Part shown: one piece after another, positions 1 to 11,835 of the stretch
Numbering within the stretch: position 1 is the stretch's first letter
Layout of the letters: each line of letters starts with the position of its first letter
Assembly (NCBI GenBank): GCA_022266195.1
Contig: WHVY01000001.1
Location: forward strand, 4,340,001 to 4,404,000
Length of the DNA stretch: 64,000 nt
DNA from: Tetranychus cinnabarinus
Lineage: Eukaryota; Arthropoda; Arachnida; Trombidiformes; Tetranychidae
Direction: 5' to 3'
Translations under genes and position numbers: made by a program
The notes under the pieces: model-generated
What the model was told of the DNA's origin: nothing
Database searches by the model: none
What the model saw: the letters and a program-made list of their open reading frames with translations, nothing else

Positions 1-84
1 CGTTAGCATCAAATTCACAATGATAAAACAAAAAGACATTCAATTCATTCAAACATTTCCAAGTTGATTTAGATGTAAACCAAA

Positions 85-291
85 ATGGGAAAACTCAACA
101 ATTCTTGTTCTTCTCCTGACTCCATGATTTATCCAATATCTCAAGATTCTTATGATTCTTATGATCTTTGTTTACCGATTTCTATCGATACCTTTAATTG
201 GAATCAAAATGTCAATCCCACGCTAAATCAATCAGATTATTGTTATTCCTCAACTTGGCGGATTAGAAAATGGAAAATGAAAAATTTCTAG
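85..291 (+). CDS. Hypothetical 68-aa ORF, doubtful
   Basis: An ATG-started frame of 68 codons rich in Ser, Asp, Asn and Tyr, with no signal peptide, membrane segment or motif I recognise. The codons are not simple repeats, but no splice signals, family resemblance or poly(A) signal support expression. It is listed only because it is the least repetitive ATG-started frame near the left edge. Confidence 0.12.
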   Translation: MGKLNNSCSSPDSMIYPISQDSYDSYDLCLPISIDTFNWNQNVNPTLNQSDYCYSSTWRIRKWKMKNF

Positions 292-1394
292 AATATCAAT
301 AATTTGTAAGTCAATGAACTTGTTGATTTGATCAACAATTAGCATTTGTCAACTCGTTTAAACAAAAGGTAAATGTTGACAGAGACTGACTCTGAATTGA
401 GTGCTCACAAGATTTACTAGAAGAAAACGAAAAACTGAAAATGAAATCAACTTTAATCACGTTCATGTATTTACAGCGTGATTGACCTTTGCTTTGTTAT
501 TGATGAAGATGAGGATCAGGTCTGATGAGGCTGTAAAGTACAGTGTTAGCATTTTATTTGCAAAATAAAAGGTAATTCCTTATAAACAGGTATGCATCAT
601 TACCTTTTTGGTTTCCCTTTTTGTTTCTTGTTCATGTTTTCCAAATTAACTGGCAACTGTAAATTTTGCGAATCATTATTTTCCCTCTTCTTCTTCTTCT
701 CGTTTCTCAATCAAAACATTATTAATTCATCTGTTGATCATTATTATGATTATACAATTAACAAAATAAACTGAGCTTAACCTTTGATAATCACTTTACC
801 AGAAGTTTAATTAACCCTTTAACTTGAACAACCACCAAAAGAATGCTTTGTTTCCAACTTTTTTTTGGCGTTTCTTCATTTTCACCAATTATTGTTAAAT
901 CACTAATTACAATGGAAAGAATTGGGCAAAAAATGATTAAAATTTTTACACTCAATTGGCCAAGAACAGAGTTGAGGTAAAGCAAAGGTTAAAAGTTGTC
1001 TTGAATGTAAATTGCCAAAATTGATCAACTGATTATTGACAATCAATCTAAGTGAAAGAATCTTGATTAAAAGATGATTCGTGATTAGAGCCATTGGAAG
1101 GTTGATTGATGTTGCAAACACAAAAATGAAAATCTCTGTCAGTTTAGTTTTCACGGTCAAGTTTCTACCTTTTAGCTTTTAATTGAACTGAATATCATTG
1201 AAATTACTCGTAGCCAATCCTTCACCACAGGTTTCCTCATCATCATCGTATTATTCAACAAGCTTTACCATTCACCTCATCCATCTTCACCTTAAATCTG
1301 AAAGTTTCCATTTCTATTCAATATTTATTATCTTTTGCCTTTTACTTTTTTCTTTCTCTGCCTGTAAATATATCTATACCATATATAAAGTCAA

Positions 1395-1720
1395 AACATG
1401 AAATTTTTGCGTAAAGATTGTGGCCAAACTATTAGGATTCTAAAGAAAAATTTTTACAGCCTGAACCCCATGATTAAACTACATCCACGAAAAATAGTCT
1501 GAACTTCATCGGAATTCAGGTACCTGAGAAATTAGCGTTTGAACAGGGTAGGGGAAAAAATGCAGAATCCGTATCTTTTACCATTGACTTCGGGGGAAAA
1601 ATTTTTTGGTTGTTCAGGTTGATTGTTGGTTTATTGTTAAATAAGAAGGATATGTAAAACCATTTTTCGAGCAAAGAGTTAGGTAAAAAATATGTTACCC
1701 AACTGTTGAACCAGATTTTA
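1395..1720 (+). repeat. Dispersed repeat, copy 1
   Basis: About 325 bp that matches the reverse complement of about 23225-23555. Shared blocks include 'agcctgaa', 'acgaaaaatagtc', 'gaattcaggt', 'agaatccgtat', 'gggggaaaa' and 'caggttgat', in the same order with small indels. By eye identity is roughly 70-75%. No coding potential and no clear termini are visible, so the element class is unknown. Confidence 0.7.
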
Positions 1721-1935
1721 TTTTATTTTTCCTCATTGACCATGGTTTTTCATCAATAATTTCAGTCTTTAAATGTGGATTGGATTTTTTGGATTCAGTG
1801 AAAAGAAATTTACGATCAGTCATGATCGTGGCTCAGCTTGTTTTAATAAATGTAATAATATTAATCTATAAGAAAGGGAAGTAGCAAAAATTGTTTTTCT
1901 TTTCTCAGAACTTCTTTTTTGCAGAAAAGTTCATG

Positions 1936-2181
1936 TTAATTCTGATTGATAGCGATCACCAGCAATCTCTTATCATTTGAACCAGTTGTTAATTTAATAT
2001 CTTGAACAACAATTGATTGTTGATTAGTTTCATCAGCACTCAAAATAAAGTGAGAAACAAATGTAATCAATATTGTTCCAATAATTAGATTCAAGGTTAA
2101 TCCTGATGAAGGGGCCAACGATCCTGGTGAACAAATGAAACAATCATCAGAAGCTAATGATAATTTGCACGATTTTTTCAT
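1936..2181 (-). CDS. Hypothetical 81-aa protein with one membrane segment, doubtful
   Basis: The frame starts at ATG 2181 and encodes a short Cys-containing N-terminus, a hydrophobic stretch of about 20 residues (near residues 27-48) and a polar tail. Codons are ordinary rather than repetitive. I recognise no family. A pyrimidine-rich run lies just upstream on the minus strand, so the 'start' may instead lie inside an internal exon. Nothing nearby supports expression. Confidence 0.18.
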   Translation of the reverse strand: MKKSCKLSLASDDCFICSPGSLAPSSGLTLNLIIGTILITFVSHFILSADETNQQSIVVQDIKLTTGSNDKRLLVIAINQN

Positions 2182-3730
2182 CAACAGGTAAAGAAGAAGA
2201 AGAGGAAAAAAAAGGTTGATTCATTGACCAGTAGCAGTACATTGAATTAACATCAACTGTTTGCTGAGAAAACCTTGGAATCATCAATTCGTGATTAAAC
2301 AGGCAAACAATTAAATCACTGCAATAATCGTTTTCCATTCTAATTGTTACGAATTGTTTCCAATCGTTTTCCCATGTCATTAGCCATTTTTAAGGAATGT
2401 TTGATGATGATGAAAAAAAACACCGAAATAGCATCGGAAACTAATTAACCATTTAACAGGTTAAAAAATGATTTCCTTCACTTGTTCACTTGTTCAATGT
2501 TCATTTGCCGTTCAATTGTCACTGATTAACTCAATTTTACCCTCTTATTGCGTTTATCCATTCATGCCAATTGTTCATTCATCTACCATAATGATTAAGT
2601 TAATTTCAACTTCTCTTTAGGTGTTTACCTTAATGGACAATTAAACAATTTCCTTATTAACAATAAGGAAAGAAAAAGGTTAACAATCATTGATTAATTC
2701 ATGACAGTTATTAATGTTTGTCAAGTGTCTTTGTAAACATTGCAATATATTTCAATAATTCAATTGTCCATTTGAAAAACAGTGTTTAGTCTTGTTTTTC
2801 AATGATAATAATGATGATAATGATAATATTTAGATGTGATTACAGCGGTTTTTACCTTTGTCATTCCTCTTTATTGTTACTTTAGAAGTGGTCAAAGGTA
2901 ATTTTCGTCTTTACTTTCGTCAAAGGTTCAATTGTTAAAGGCCATTCCAAAGGTCTCTAAGAGGATTGTTAATACTTTATTAAGGGTAAAAATAAACTGT
3001 CAAACTTTTTCCTCCTCTGATTGCCTTTTGTTTTCAAACGTTTTTTTTTTACTTCTCGATACTTTTGTTGCCAACAACAGTGAAAAGGTAAAGGCAAAGG
3101 TTAGCTTAACGACAATTAGATCAATGAAGAAGTGTCAAGAGTAAGGTTCGATGCAGGTCAAAGGTAGGAAGAAGAAGAAACGGCAAAAAGACTGATAAGG
3201 AGGAGAGAGAGAGAGAAAAGGAAATAATGAAAAGAAGAAGAGAAAAGAAAAGTTTTCTTTTTGTTTTGACCAAAAACTGAAGCAAACATGTTGATAACAA
3301 AGGTAAAAACAAGGTGAACCAGAGAAGTAAAGTTCAGGCAAAGGTTGAATCCTAAGGGTGGGTGTGTTGAGGCACATACAAGCCAATTTTCATATTGTTT
3401 GAAATGTTTTCTTGGCTACCTTGAAACGCCCGGGGGCAAGTAAAGCCCTTTTAAGCCGGATCAGCTTCACTTTTCCTTGGCCATCTTCATCTTCTTACCT
3501 CCATCGAGGTTACCTTTTGTTTTGTTTTCCAGCAAATTGTTGTGAAAATGTGAATCTTTTTTTCGGTAAACCCTTTTCTCTTCTTCCTTTTACTTTATCT
3601 CTGAGTAAACAAGAATCCACTTAATTTCATCTTTTTCTTCTTCTTTTTTCTTCTTGTTGGTCATCTTAAGTCCGTCTCTTTTTGGCCAAAACTCAACATT
3701 TTCTTGTTCGCCTGAAAAGAAGCTATCTTA

Positions 3731-3749
3731 GCGCCCATTTAGCGCCAAA
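3731..3749. promoter_or_regulatory. Two GCGCC cores, E2F-like
   Basis: Two GCGCC cores sit about 10 bp apart. The second reads TTTGGCGC on the minus strand, which fits the E2F consensus (TTTSGCGC). No nearby start codon assigns them to a gene, so function is speculative. Confidence 0.3.
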
Positions 3750-3763
3750 TATTTTTTTCGTCT

Positions 3764-3784
3764 CTTCTTCTTCTTCTTCTTCTT
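3764..3784 (+). repeat. (TTC)n microsatellite
   Basis: Seven uninterrupted TTC units. A second run is at about 3946-3969. Confidence 0.9.
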
Positions 3785-3945
3785 GCCATCTTTCATCTTC
3801 ATCTTTACCTTGCGGTCTTTCATCCTCATCTTCATACCATCCATAGTTGCCAGATTATTGGTGAATTTAGCCTCGAGTGGAATTAATTTAGTGAATTGCT
3901 TAACCAGTTAGCAGTTGAAAGGCTCTTAAAAAATCTTACTTTTAT

Positions 3946-3969
3946 CTTCTTCTTCTTCTTCTTCTTCTT
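3946..3969 (+). repeat. (TTC)n microsatellite
   Basis: An uninterrupted TTC run in a CT-rich neighbourhood. Confidence 0.9.
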
Positions 3970-5194
3970 ACCTGTAAAGGCCATTTATCGGCTTTACTTT
4001 ACTGTATTCAAACTCAGTTGAAACCACACCTTATTCAAACTCTCCCCCAACTCCCCTTGCCACCGCTAACTCATCTTGGTCACTTGTTAGTCGCTCTCTA
4101 TCCTCATCATTACTCTCTCAGGAATTTTCCTCTCTTTTCTCTCTCTTCAGCTTCTCTTCATCGTTCTTTTTTTTGGAAACCTTGCATTCTTGTTACAGAA
4201 GCTGTTGTTTGTTGTTGTTGCCCTCACATTTCAATATAATTAATGTTCATCTTTATACACAAAAGAAGGTAAAATATTTCAGTGGAAAAAAGAGAAACGG
4301 CGAAAAAAAGAAAAAATGAAAAATTCTTTTTATTACAGGTAGAAGCAAAAATGATGCCATTTTTGTTAATGTTTACTCATGATTGTTGACCATTTAAATG
4401 ACATTTCAATAGACAACTGAAACTTGTGAGGGACTCAAGATAAATATGCCAATTGACTTGACCATTAAAGAATGATTTTCGTTGAAAATTACCACTGAAC
4501 TGACCATTGAATTGACCGTTGCAAGGAAGAGAAAAAAAGAGCAAAAAATTGATAGCAACCTCCCACTCATGGCTTTTAACATTCCAAGAAAATGAATAAA
4601 CAGAGTTGCATTGTTTCATTGATAATAACATTAATTTCAATAAACTTCCTTTTCTTCATCTTCTTCTCAACAAGAATAGCAAACCTCAAACAAGACTCTT
4701 ACATCATCATCCCGATGATCATCTTCATCGCTTCTTTGTTACCTTTCATTCAGTTTCCTCCCAACCATTATCAATCCAAACGCCGTATAATTCACCATTG
4801 AAATTGCATTTGTTCAATTGAACAACAAGAGTAACAAAAGTCACTCGACAAAACAGTCAACAGTAAATTGGACACAATAACAGACTTAACCGTAAACACA
4901 TTGTAATCCAATGGATAACAATAAATATGATGATAATGATGATGATGGTTGAGCCCATCCGGATAGAGTTTCAATTTCAATCTGAAAACCGGTGTCGAGT
5001 GAAATTGCTTTTTTTAGTCTTGATAATTGTTCCCATTGACTTGCTCTTGATTGTTGCACCAGTTAGTCAGTAACTATCCTTTCAATTAGTATCCAAGTTC
5101 CGGTCCAATTCTGTGTTATTAAACAAATTGAGATGCTTTGGGCGTGATTCAGGATTCATACCTTCAGGGTGAATAAAAGAATGGTTGATATTAA

Positions 5195-5220
5195 AAGAGA
5201 GAGAAGAGAGAGAGAGAGAA
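5195..5220 (+). repeat. (GA)n microsatellite
   Basis: A run of GA dinucleotides with one interruption. Confidence 0.85.
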
Positions 5221-8200
5221 AGAATTGAGAGTGAAATTTAGCTTCTTCCGGCCATCATCATCACACTCATCACCATCATAGTCATCATTAACCAGCCAAA
5301 ACAAAAAGCCCGTGATTGAAGCAAGGCTACCGATGGACGTGCTAACCAGGATGTGTGCTTGAAACACGGATCCAATTAAGATATCGGTTCAACCTCACGG
5401 TCTGAGTAATTTAATTTGACCGTCATAGGAGCGGATCTTATTGACCTTGGGTTGGCCAACATTTAAATTTGAACAGAAAATTCAATTCTCATTTTGGTCC
5501 AAATTTTCGCTTTCAATGTTACAATTGTCAAACCAACTCACAAAACTAGTCTAATCAGGTAAACATTAACAACTGTTAAAACTAATTAGATAAGATAAAG
5601 ATGAAAGGTGACATGAGATTCCTTTTGGATAACATTTTATCAGTTCTTTATTTACCTTTGGTTTTTACCTGTTGTTCAGAATTGTTTGTCGACAATCTTA
5701 ATGATTGCTGAATGGGAATTTCCAATGAGAAAAACTAGATTCATTGGTGAGCAAAAGTTATCGCACAATTAACAGGGAATAAGAAACGCACAATTTAATT
5801 GGACTTAAATGTTAAAACAATTGGCCGATTGAGTAGAGGCTAGGTTATGAGGGAAAGGCCTGAACAAGGCGAGGTTAACTGTTAAGTTTCTCATTTCTTT
5901 TAAATTGTTGATGCTTCTGTCAATGGATATTATCAACAATTTAATGGAACAATCAAAAGGAGTTTAATTTTTTCAATCGCAATGATAATCATAAAAAGAA
6001 GGTAAAAGAAAACATGAAATGAGGAATGATGAAGGAAAAGGGTTTTAACCAGTAAACACCTACATTTCCGTATCACCTTCGCAATTTAAAGATCACACAG
6101 TTAGCTAAGATCAATGGCCGTTCATTGTTCACCATTAATAATCATTAATTTTCTCAATCAAAGTTTTCTGCTCATTTTTTTTCTTGTTTACCTTGATTTA
6201 CCTTGAGAGTTTGTTTAACATCCTTGACAATATTTGAATTGATGTGCTGCTGTGAATACAACAACAGTATCATCATCTTAATCATTAGACATTTGAATAA
6301 CCTTAGATCCGGTTGATTGTTTATTCACTTAACCAACAACAAGTCTAATCATAAATTGAATAACAATCAATGGTTAAAGGTTATTCAGGTGAGACTTTTG
6401 GGGATAATTTCAATGTTCACTTGCAAGTTTTGAATGAGGCTCAATTTGCTGCGCATTTGAATAATAATGAATGAAAAAAATAGCCCAATGATTAGGATTA
6501 GCCTTTGGGCAGTTTAAAGTGACTCAAAACATTTCAACTCAACTAGTTAACACCATAAAGATCACTTGCTTTGTAAACCAGTTGTTTGATTGGGCGATAA
6601 TGGAGAAAATAAATCCGAAGGTTTTGCTTGTTTTTATGATTAAATTCAAGTCAATTGAACTTTGAGTCAATACTCTTATCAGGATAAAAACAAGAATCTT
6701 TACTGATTCTTGGTGTCAACTAAAGTCAAGTTCATCTTTAGTCATCACTTTTGACCCGATTAAGTCCACTAATTCATGATAAAGAAATTGAAAGATAAGT
6801 CTTGATCTTTTCCATGCAAACGATGAAATGTTTATTCTATTGCAAATTCGATGAGAAATCAATTTTCGAATCTTTTTTCAGATTAGTTTTCATTCGATAA
6901 AAATTTTCCCAATTTCGTGTCCAAAAATGCAAATTTACTTATAAAAACAATTTCCAGAGAAAATCATTTTCCATGAAAATCAATCAACTTTCAACTCGAA
7001 ATCACTCTTAATGTCGACGATTATTTTGAATCAACAAGGAAAAGGCCAAAGAATTGATTCCATTCATGCCTTTGGACATTTCCATGAGTTCATATCAATG
7101 AGTAAATCTTTTGTCTTTGAAACTATTTCTTGTCACAAATGTGATTTTGATTTGCAAAAGATTTTGAGGTTTTGACAAACGTCAAATGTTTGTTGAACTT
7201 TATTAAAGACAACCGGCAATTAGATGATTAAATGAGGAAATGATTTATTTAAAGAGATGATCATCCAAACAATCAACCTGTTGAGTAGCAAAACTATCAA
7301 CAAGTTACTCTCACTGTTCCAACCCTTTTCTGTTGTTCCTTGCTTACCTGTTGATCCATCAATAGCCTTTCTTAATGAGTCATTTAGTAGTTTTTACCTT
7401 GCATTTCACTTTGAAAGCGCAAAAAAAAGCTACAAACCTTTAACCTTAGTTGATGCAATAATGAAACATTTTTACATGAAACCCAAAAAAAGTCCAACAA
7501 TTTTTGCGTCTTTTCATTAATTTCAATTGTCTGAATCATTCAAGGTTAAGAAAGTTGAATGATCCTTCAATGTAAATTGTCCTTATTATGTATTCATGTT
7601 TAAAAATTGTTAACTTGTTAGATTGCCCATTGAAACAGATTATGATTAATCAACACCCACAACAATAGTGATTACAATTTTATTCACCTTCTAATTGAAC
7701 TATAATTAAAATGAATGATGATCAAGATTGTCAAGTAAAAGGTTGTCAACAGTTGTAGCGAAATGAAAAAATGATAACCGGAAGAAAATGTTATAAAATG
7801 ATGAAAAAAAGAGGGAAAAAAAGAAACAAATAATTTCCAATTTTGTGACAATTAACAATAAACAATTGATTGGCAATTGCGTTAAGAAATGATTAAAGCA
7901 TTTATTTGCTTTAAAAACGGGAAATCCATTTAAATCCTTGTTATTGAGACATTTAACCCAAAAAAAAATGAAATAAAAATTGTTAGCCATTAAACTTGAT
8001 CAAACCTGATCAATGATAAAATGCAATTCCTGGTTTACCTTTAAAACCATTAAGATTAATGCCATTTAAATGACCTTTGACAAGATACAAAATCAACTAC
8101 AAAACCCAAATGTAAACCCAAAATTAAAAGCAAATGATTGCCAGTTTGAGACATAAAATAACAAAAAAAACAAAAGAGTTTAAAAAGCAATTTTATCCTT

Positions 8201-8269
8201 GGATTAATCTAGCCTTATTTGACCATGAATTTCAAGCTTAAACCAAAAGATCATCTTGAGCATTTCAAG

Positions 8270-9660
8270 GCGGTCCAACGTCCCAGGTTCAACTTTTTTG
8301 TAAATTTTTTTTCTCTTCTATCAAAAACTTCTGAGAAAAAAAAAGATGAAAATGATGAAAATGATGGTGGAGAGATGAGAAGATGAAAAAAAAGGTTGCC
8401 AATTGAAAAGTAATTACGATTCGTAAAATAGAAGCTTTTCTCATCTGTATTTGTATATTTTGTATTTGGTTTTTTCAGCCTCTAATAAATTATCTTAAAA
8501 TGTCTTATTTCTCTTTCTTCTCTCATCGTCATCATTATCTTCATCTTGATCATCATCTTGGCCTTTTCTTTCTCCTCCTTCTTTCTTGGCGTTTTTTGCC
8601 TCTTCAAGATCAACAAGAAGCAAAATCTTATTCTTACCTGAAAAAGTTGTACAAACTGACAAAGAATCAGTTGCTTTCTCTCTCTCTTCATCTGGTTCTC
8701 TTTCATAGACTTTCTTTCGCACCTTTCTTACCTTTTCTTTCTTACCTGTTTGAGCAAACCAGTTAAGCAAGTCAACATATTTTATCCTCTTTCTTTTCTC
8801 ACCACAAACATTTCTCTCTCTCTTTCTCTCTTCTCTTTCTTCTTACCTGGTTGTTAAACCAGTCAAGCAGGTTAAACATATTTTCATCTTCGTCTTCATC
8901 TTTTCTGTCCTCATTCTTTTTCTTTCTTTTTTTGCCTTTTTTTTCCTCTGAAACTTTACTTTCTTTGCGCTTCTTCTTCTCATTTCCTTTTATCTTTCAA
9001 TACCCACTCTTCAAAGTGAAGATGAAACAAGTTACATGGTAAAGTTGAACAAGTTGCAAACGATTGGAACAGAAGAGAGAAAAAAAAGAAATCTTTTTTA
9101 AGGTCAAACACGGCGTATTGACCAATGAGCACTTTAATATCAGTTGATTGTTGCATTAAAATGGTGAAAAGTGTTTCTCATTTGTTTGTATTGAAAAGAC
9201 GCACAAGTTTTGCGTTTTTTTGCTCTCTTCGGCTTAGTCATTCGCTATCTTTTTTTCTTGAGCTTTCTTTATCTTCTTTACCTTTCTATTTTTTTCTTCT
9301 TTCGTCTTTTTGGTCTTGTTTCGCATTTCTGTCTCTTTTAACCAACAAAGGTCACTCTCACTCTTGATCGTTGTTGTCCTTTTTTTCCTCTTTCTTCTCT
9401 TTCTTTTACCAAATTTCTTTGTTAATCTTTCATCTTTTCTTGCTTCTCTTCTTGTTTCGCATTTCTCTTCCCTTCCTTTCTTTTTTCCATCTCCGCCTTC
9501 TTTTCCCTTCTCTTCTCTTTCTTTTCTCTGTCTTCTCTGTCTTCCAAAACCGGTTTTCCGTTTCGTTGTTGCTTTAGTACTTTTAATGGTTACTACTTTT
9601 ACCCCTAGATGGCTCTTTAGTTACATTCCAATAACTTTGAGTGTTAAGATAGTTTGATAG
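8270..9660 (+). repeat. 1.4-kb pyrimidine-rich, strand-asymmetric tract
   Basis: The plus strand is dominated by TTC/CTT/TTT runs. Six-frame translation therefore gives long but meaningless Phe/Ser/Leu frames on plus and Lys/Glu/Arg frames on minus. It contains two degenerate copies of a module starting 'ttacctg' and ending 'acatattt' (about 8743-8782 and 8844-8883). It lies just upstream of the innexin. I read it as non-coding. Confidence 0.6.
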
Positions 9661-10070
9661 GTTTGCACCAGTCTCTACTTTGGTCTCCGACAGACTTGAC
9701 GAAACATCATCGTTGTCCTCATTTGTTTTCTAGCTGCCCTGTACACAACCCTAAATCATCAAAATTCATTGATCACAAATAGGTTATACCAATAATCATT
9801 GTGAATTGGACCAATCAACAAGACTAAACTAAACATCTAACTTAAACTTATTCCAACTAGATACATATTTATATTTATATATATATATATTTTTTGTGTG
9901 TGTATACATCTTTTTGATACTACATCTCTATACCTGTTTCTACATCAACTTGTGTTACTTGGGTTTACTTAGTTTGATGTTGATTTTTATGTGTTAATTT
10001 CATGTTTTCTAATGTTGTGTAGTTCTACTTCAATCGTGCCCCTTTCCTCCCCAAGATGTGACGTTAAAGG
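9661..10070 (+). promoter_or_regulatory. Innexin 5' flank / 5' UTR region
   Basis: It contains a TATA-repeat (about 9866-9890) followed by a GT run, then a T-rich stretch ending in 'ttgtgtag' near 10020. That end resembles a splice acceptor, so the last ~50 bp may be a 5' UTR exon joined to an upstream exon I cannot place. Confidence 0.3.
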
Positions 10071-11504
10071 ATGAAAGCAAATTATTCAGCATCGGCTTCA
10101 AGATCTTCGCTTTCGGCCATGGAATATTTGAAACAAATACGTGCCTTAACTGCCTTCTCATCCTTATTTGATTTCAAATCGGATGCAGTCAAGGTTGACA
10201 ACATAATTTTCAGACTTCACTCAATGGTGACTGTTTATATACTTATGGTGGGAACCATGTTCGTTACAATGAGACAATATTTTGGTGATCCAATTGAATG
10301 TATGGGTGGTAAATCTGACATTACACCAGCTCTATTACAGCATTATTGTTGGCTTGAGTCAACTTTTTCAGTTCTATCACCAACATCATCTACCACAGAT
10401 CAAGCTTACCCTGGAGTAAAGCCTTTAATCCAAAGCCAAGGAGATAGGAAAAATTACCACAAATACTATCAATGGGTTTATTTTGTGCTAATGTTACAGG
10501 CTATAATGTTCTACGTTCCCAAATATTTGTGGAAAGCTAAAGAAGCTAAGCGTCTTCGAGCTCTTATAACTGAACTGCGTATTCGCCATATTAAAGAAAT
10601 GTCAGAATATGATCGTCTGCGTTTAGCTCAAGATCTAGCTGACACTCTGCTCATTAGTAATGAGTATTTCTACTTTTTCATTTTCTGTGAAGTTATCTAT
10701 TTTATTCATCTTATTTGCCAAATATGGTTCACCAATCTGTTCCTTGGTGGATACTTCTTTTCATTGGGCATCGAGTGGATGTCCTATTCACATATGGAAG
10801 AGGATAATCGTCATGATCCTTTGATCCGAACTTTTCCTCGTTTAACCAAATGCTCATTCCATAAATATGGTTATTCGGGTACAATTGAGGCTCACGATGT
10901 TCTCTGTTTTCTTCCTCTAAACATTGTCAACGAAAAGATCTATGTCATCCTTTGGTTCTGGTTTCTTTTCCTTCTCATCGTAACTGGTATCTACTTGGCT
11001 TACCGGTTACTTCTAATAGTATGCCCCAGACTTAGGTTATGGCGGCTCCGTGCCATTGCACCATCAACAGATACAAAGTTTCTGGAGAGACTAACAGCCC
11101 GATGTGGTAACTGGTTTATCCTAAATTTTGTGGCCAATAATATGAAACCATCTCATTTCCGTGATCTCATTGATGAAGTGATGAAACAACATTTTGACGC
11201 CAATGGTAAACCCATTTACATCTCGGCCATTTCTAAAATGTACAATGGAGTCCAAGCAGCTCAAAACGTTGCCCAAGCAAGCCAGCCAGCAGCTTCAAAG
11301 CACAGTAAACACAAAAACAGTCACAAAAAAGGAATGGAAGTTGGCTTTGCAAATCCACCTTTACCTGGATTCACAGTTGGTACAACTAGAGATCCACCTT
11401 ATGGTCAATCTGTCGACTGGCCGTCAGCATATAACAACATAATGAATGCTGGTAATCAAATGAACACCGGAAGCTCCGAGCCACTCCATGAAAACTGGGA
11501 TTGA
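10071..11504 (+). CDS. Innexin (gap-junction channel protein)
   Basis: Encodes 477 residues in one uninterrupted exon. Innexins form the hexameric or octameric hemichannels of invertebrate gap junctions in the plasma membrane. Four membrane segments are visible at about residues 51-69, 132-151, 203-225 and 290-315. The family signature YYQW is at 132-135, starting TM2. Each extracellular loop has its paired cysteines (C77 and C93; C261 and C279). The N-terminus has about 17 extra residues before an internal Met (M17) that would fit the family's usual start better, so either ATG may be used. The C-terminal tail (after ~380) is hydrophilic, Lys/His/Asn-rich and not conserved in the family. The paralogue type (shaking-B, ogre, etc.) cannot be fixed from sequence reading alone. 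Confidence 0.95.
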   Translation: MKANYSASASRSSLSAMEYLKQIRALTAFSSLFDFKSDAVKVDNIIFRLHSMVTVYILMVGTMFVTMRQYFGDPIECMGGKSDITPALLQHYCWLESTFSVLSPTSSTTDQAYPGVKPLIQSQGDRKNYHKYYQWVYFVLMLQAIMFYVPKYLWKAKEAKRLRALITELRIRHIKEMSEYDRLRLAQDLADTLLISNEYFYFFIFCEVIYFIHLICQIWFTNLFLGGYFFSLGIEWMSYSHMEEDNRHDPLIRTFPRLTKCSFHKYGYSGTIEAHDVLCFLPLNIVNEKIYVILWFWFLFLLIVTGIYLAYRLLLIVCPRLRLWRLRAIAPSTDTKFLERLTARCGNWFILNFVANNMKPSHFRDLIDEVMKQHFDANGKPIYISAISKMYNGVQAAQNVAQASQPAASKHSKHKNSHKKGMEVGFANPPLPGFTVGTTRDPPYGQSVDWPSAYNNIMNAGNQMNTGSSEPLHENWD

Positions 11505-11835
11505 TCTTAACATCACTTCTTAACGACAACAATCAATTTTGACTGCATGTACTACTGTAATAATTTTTATTTCCTTTCCATTTTGTCTTTTTTTAAACTA
11601 TCAAATTCATTTTTTTCACCCATCATCTTTTCATGATTGAACAAACAAAAAGCCCAAAACAAAAATAAAATCAAGGGTAAAATGAAGCAAATTTGTCTTT
11701 TATTATTTTTTAGTATAAAATGTTCGTGTTTTCTTTGTGGGTGGGTAAATCGTCGAAAAAAAATATAGCAATAAATATACATAGATTGGTGGTGATTGTG
11801 GTTGTTGATTGGCACCTAAATAAATAATTAATCAT

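Larger units (their letters stand above)
1..8270. other. Gene-poor AT-rich stretch upstream of the innexin
   Basis: No reading frame here has convincing protein character. ATG-started frames are short and mostly low-complexity Ser/Phe/Leu products of TTC-rich DNA. It holds a dispersed repeat (about 1395-1720), (TTC)n and (GA)n microsatellites, an island of balanced composition near 5290-5470, E2F-like GCGCC motifs near 3731-3749 and a TATCGATA (DRE-like) octamer at 183-190. Part may be a long 5' intron or the promoter domain of the innexin, because a possible splice acceptor (ttgtgtag) lies near 10020, just before its start codon. That link is inference. Confidence 0.5.

Noticed and set aside
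8482..9657. Several overlapping frames rich in Phe/Ser/Leu (plus) or Lys/Glu (minus)
   Set aside because: They arise from pyrimidine-rich low-complexity DNA; they have no conserved order or motif and exist in several frames at once.
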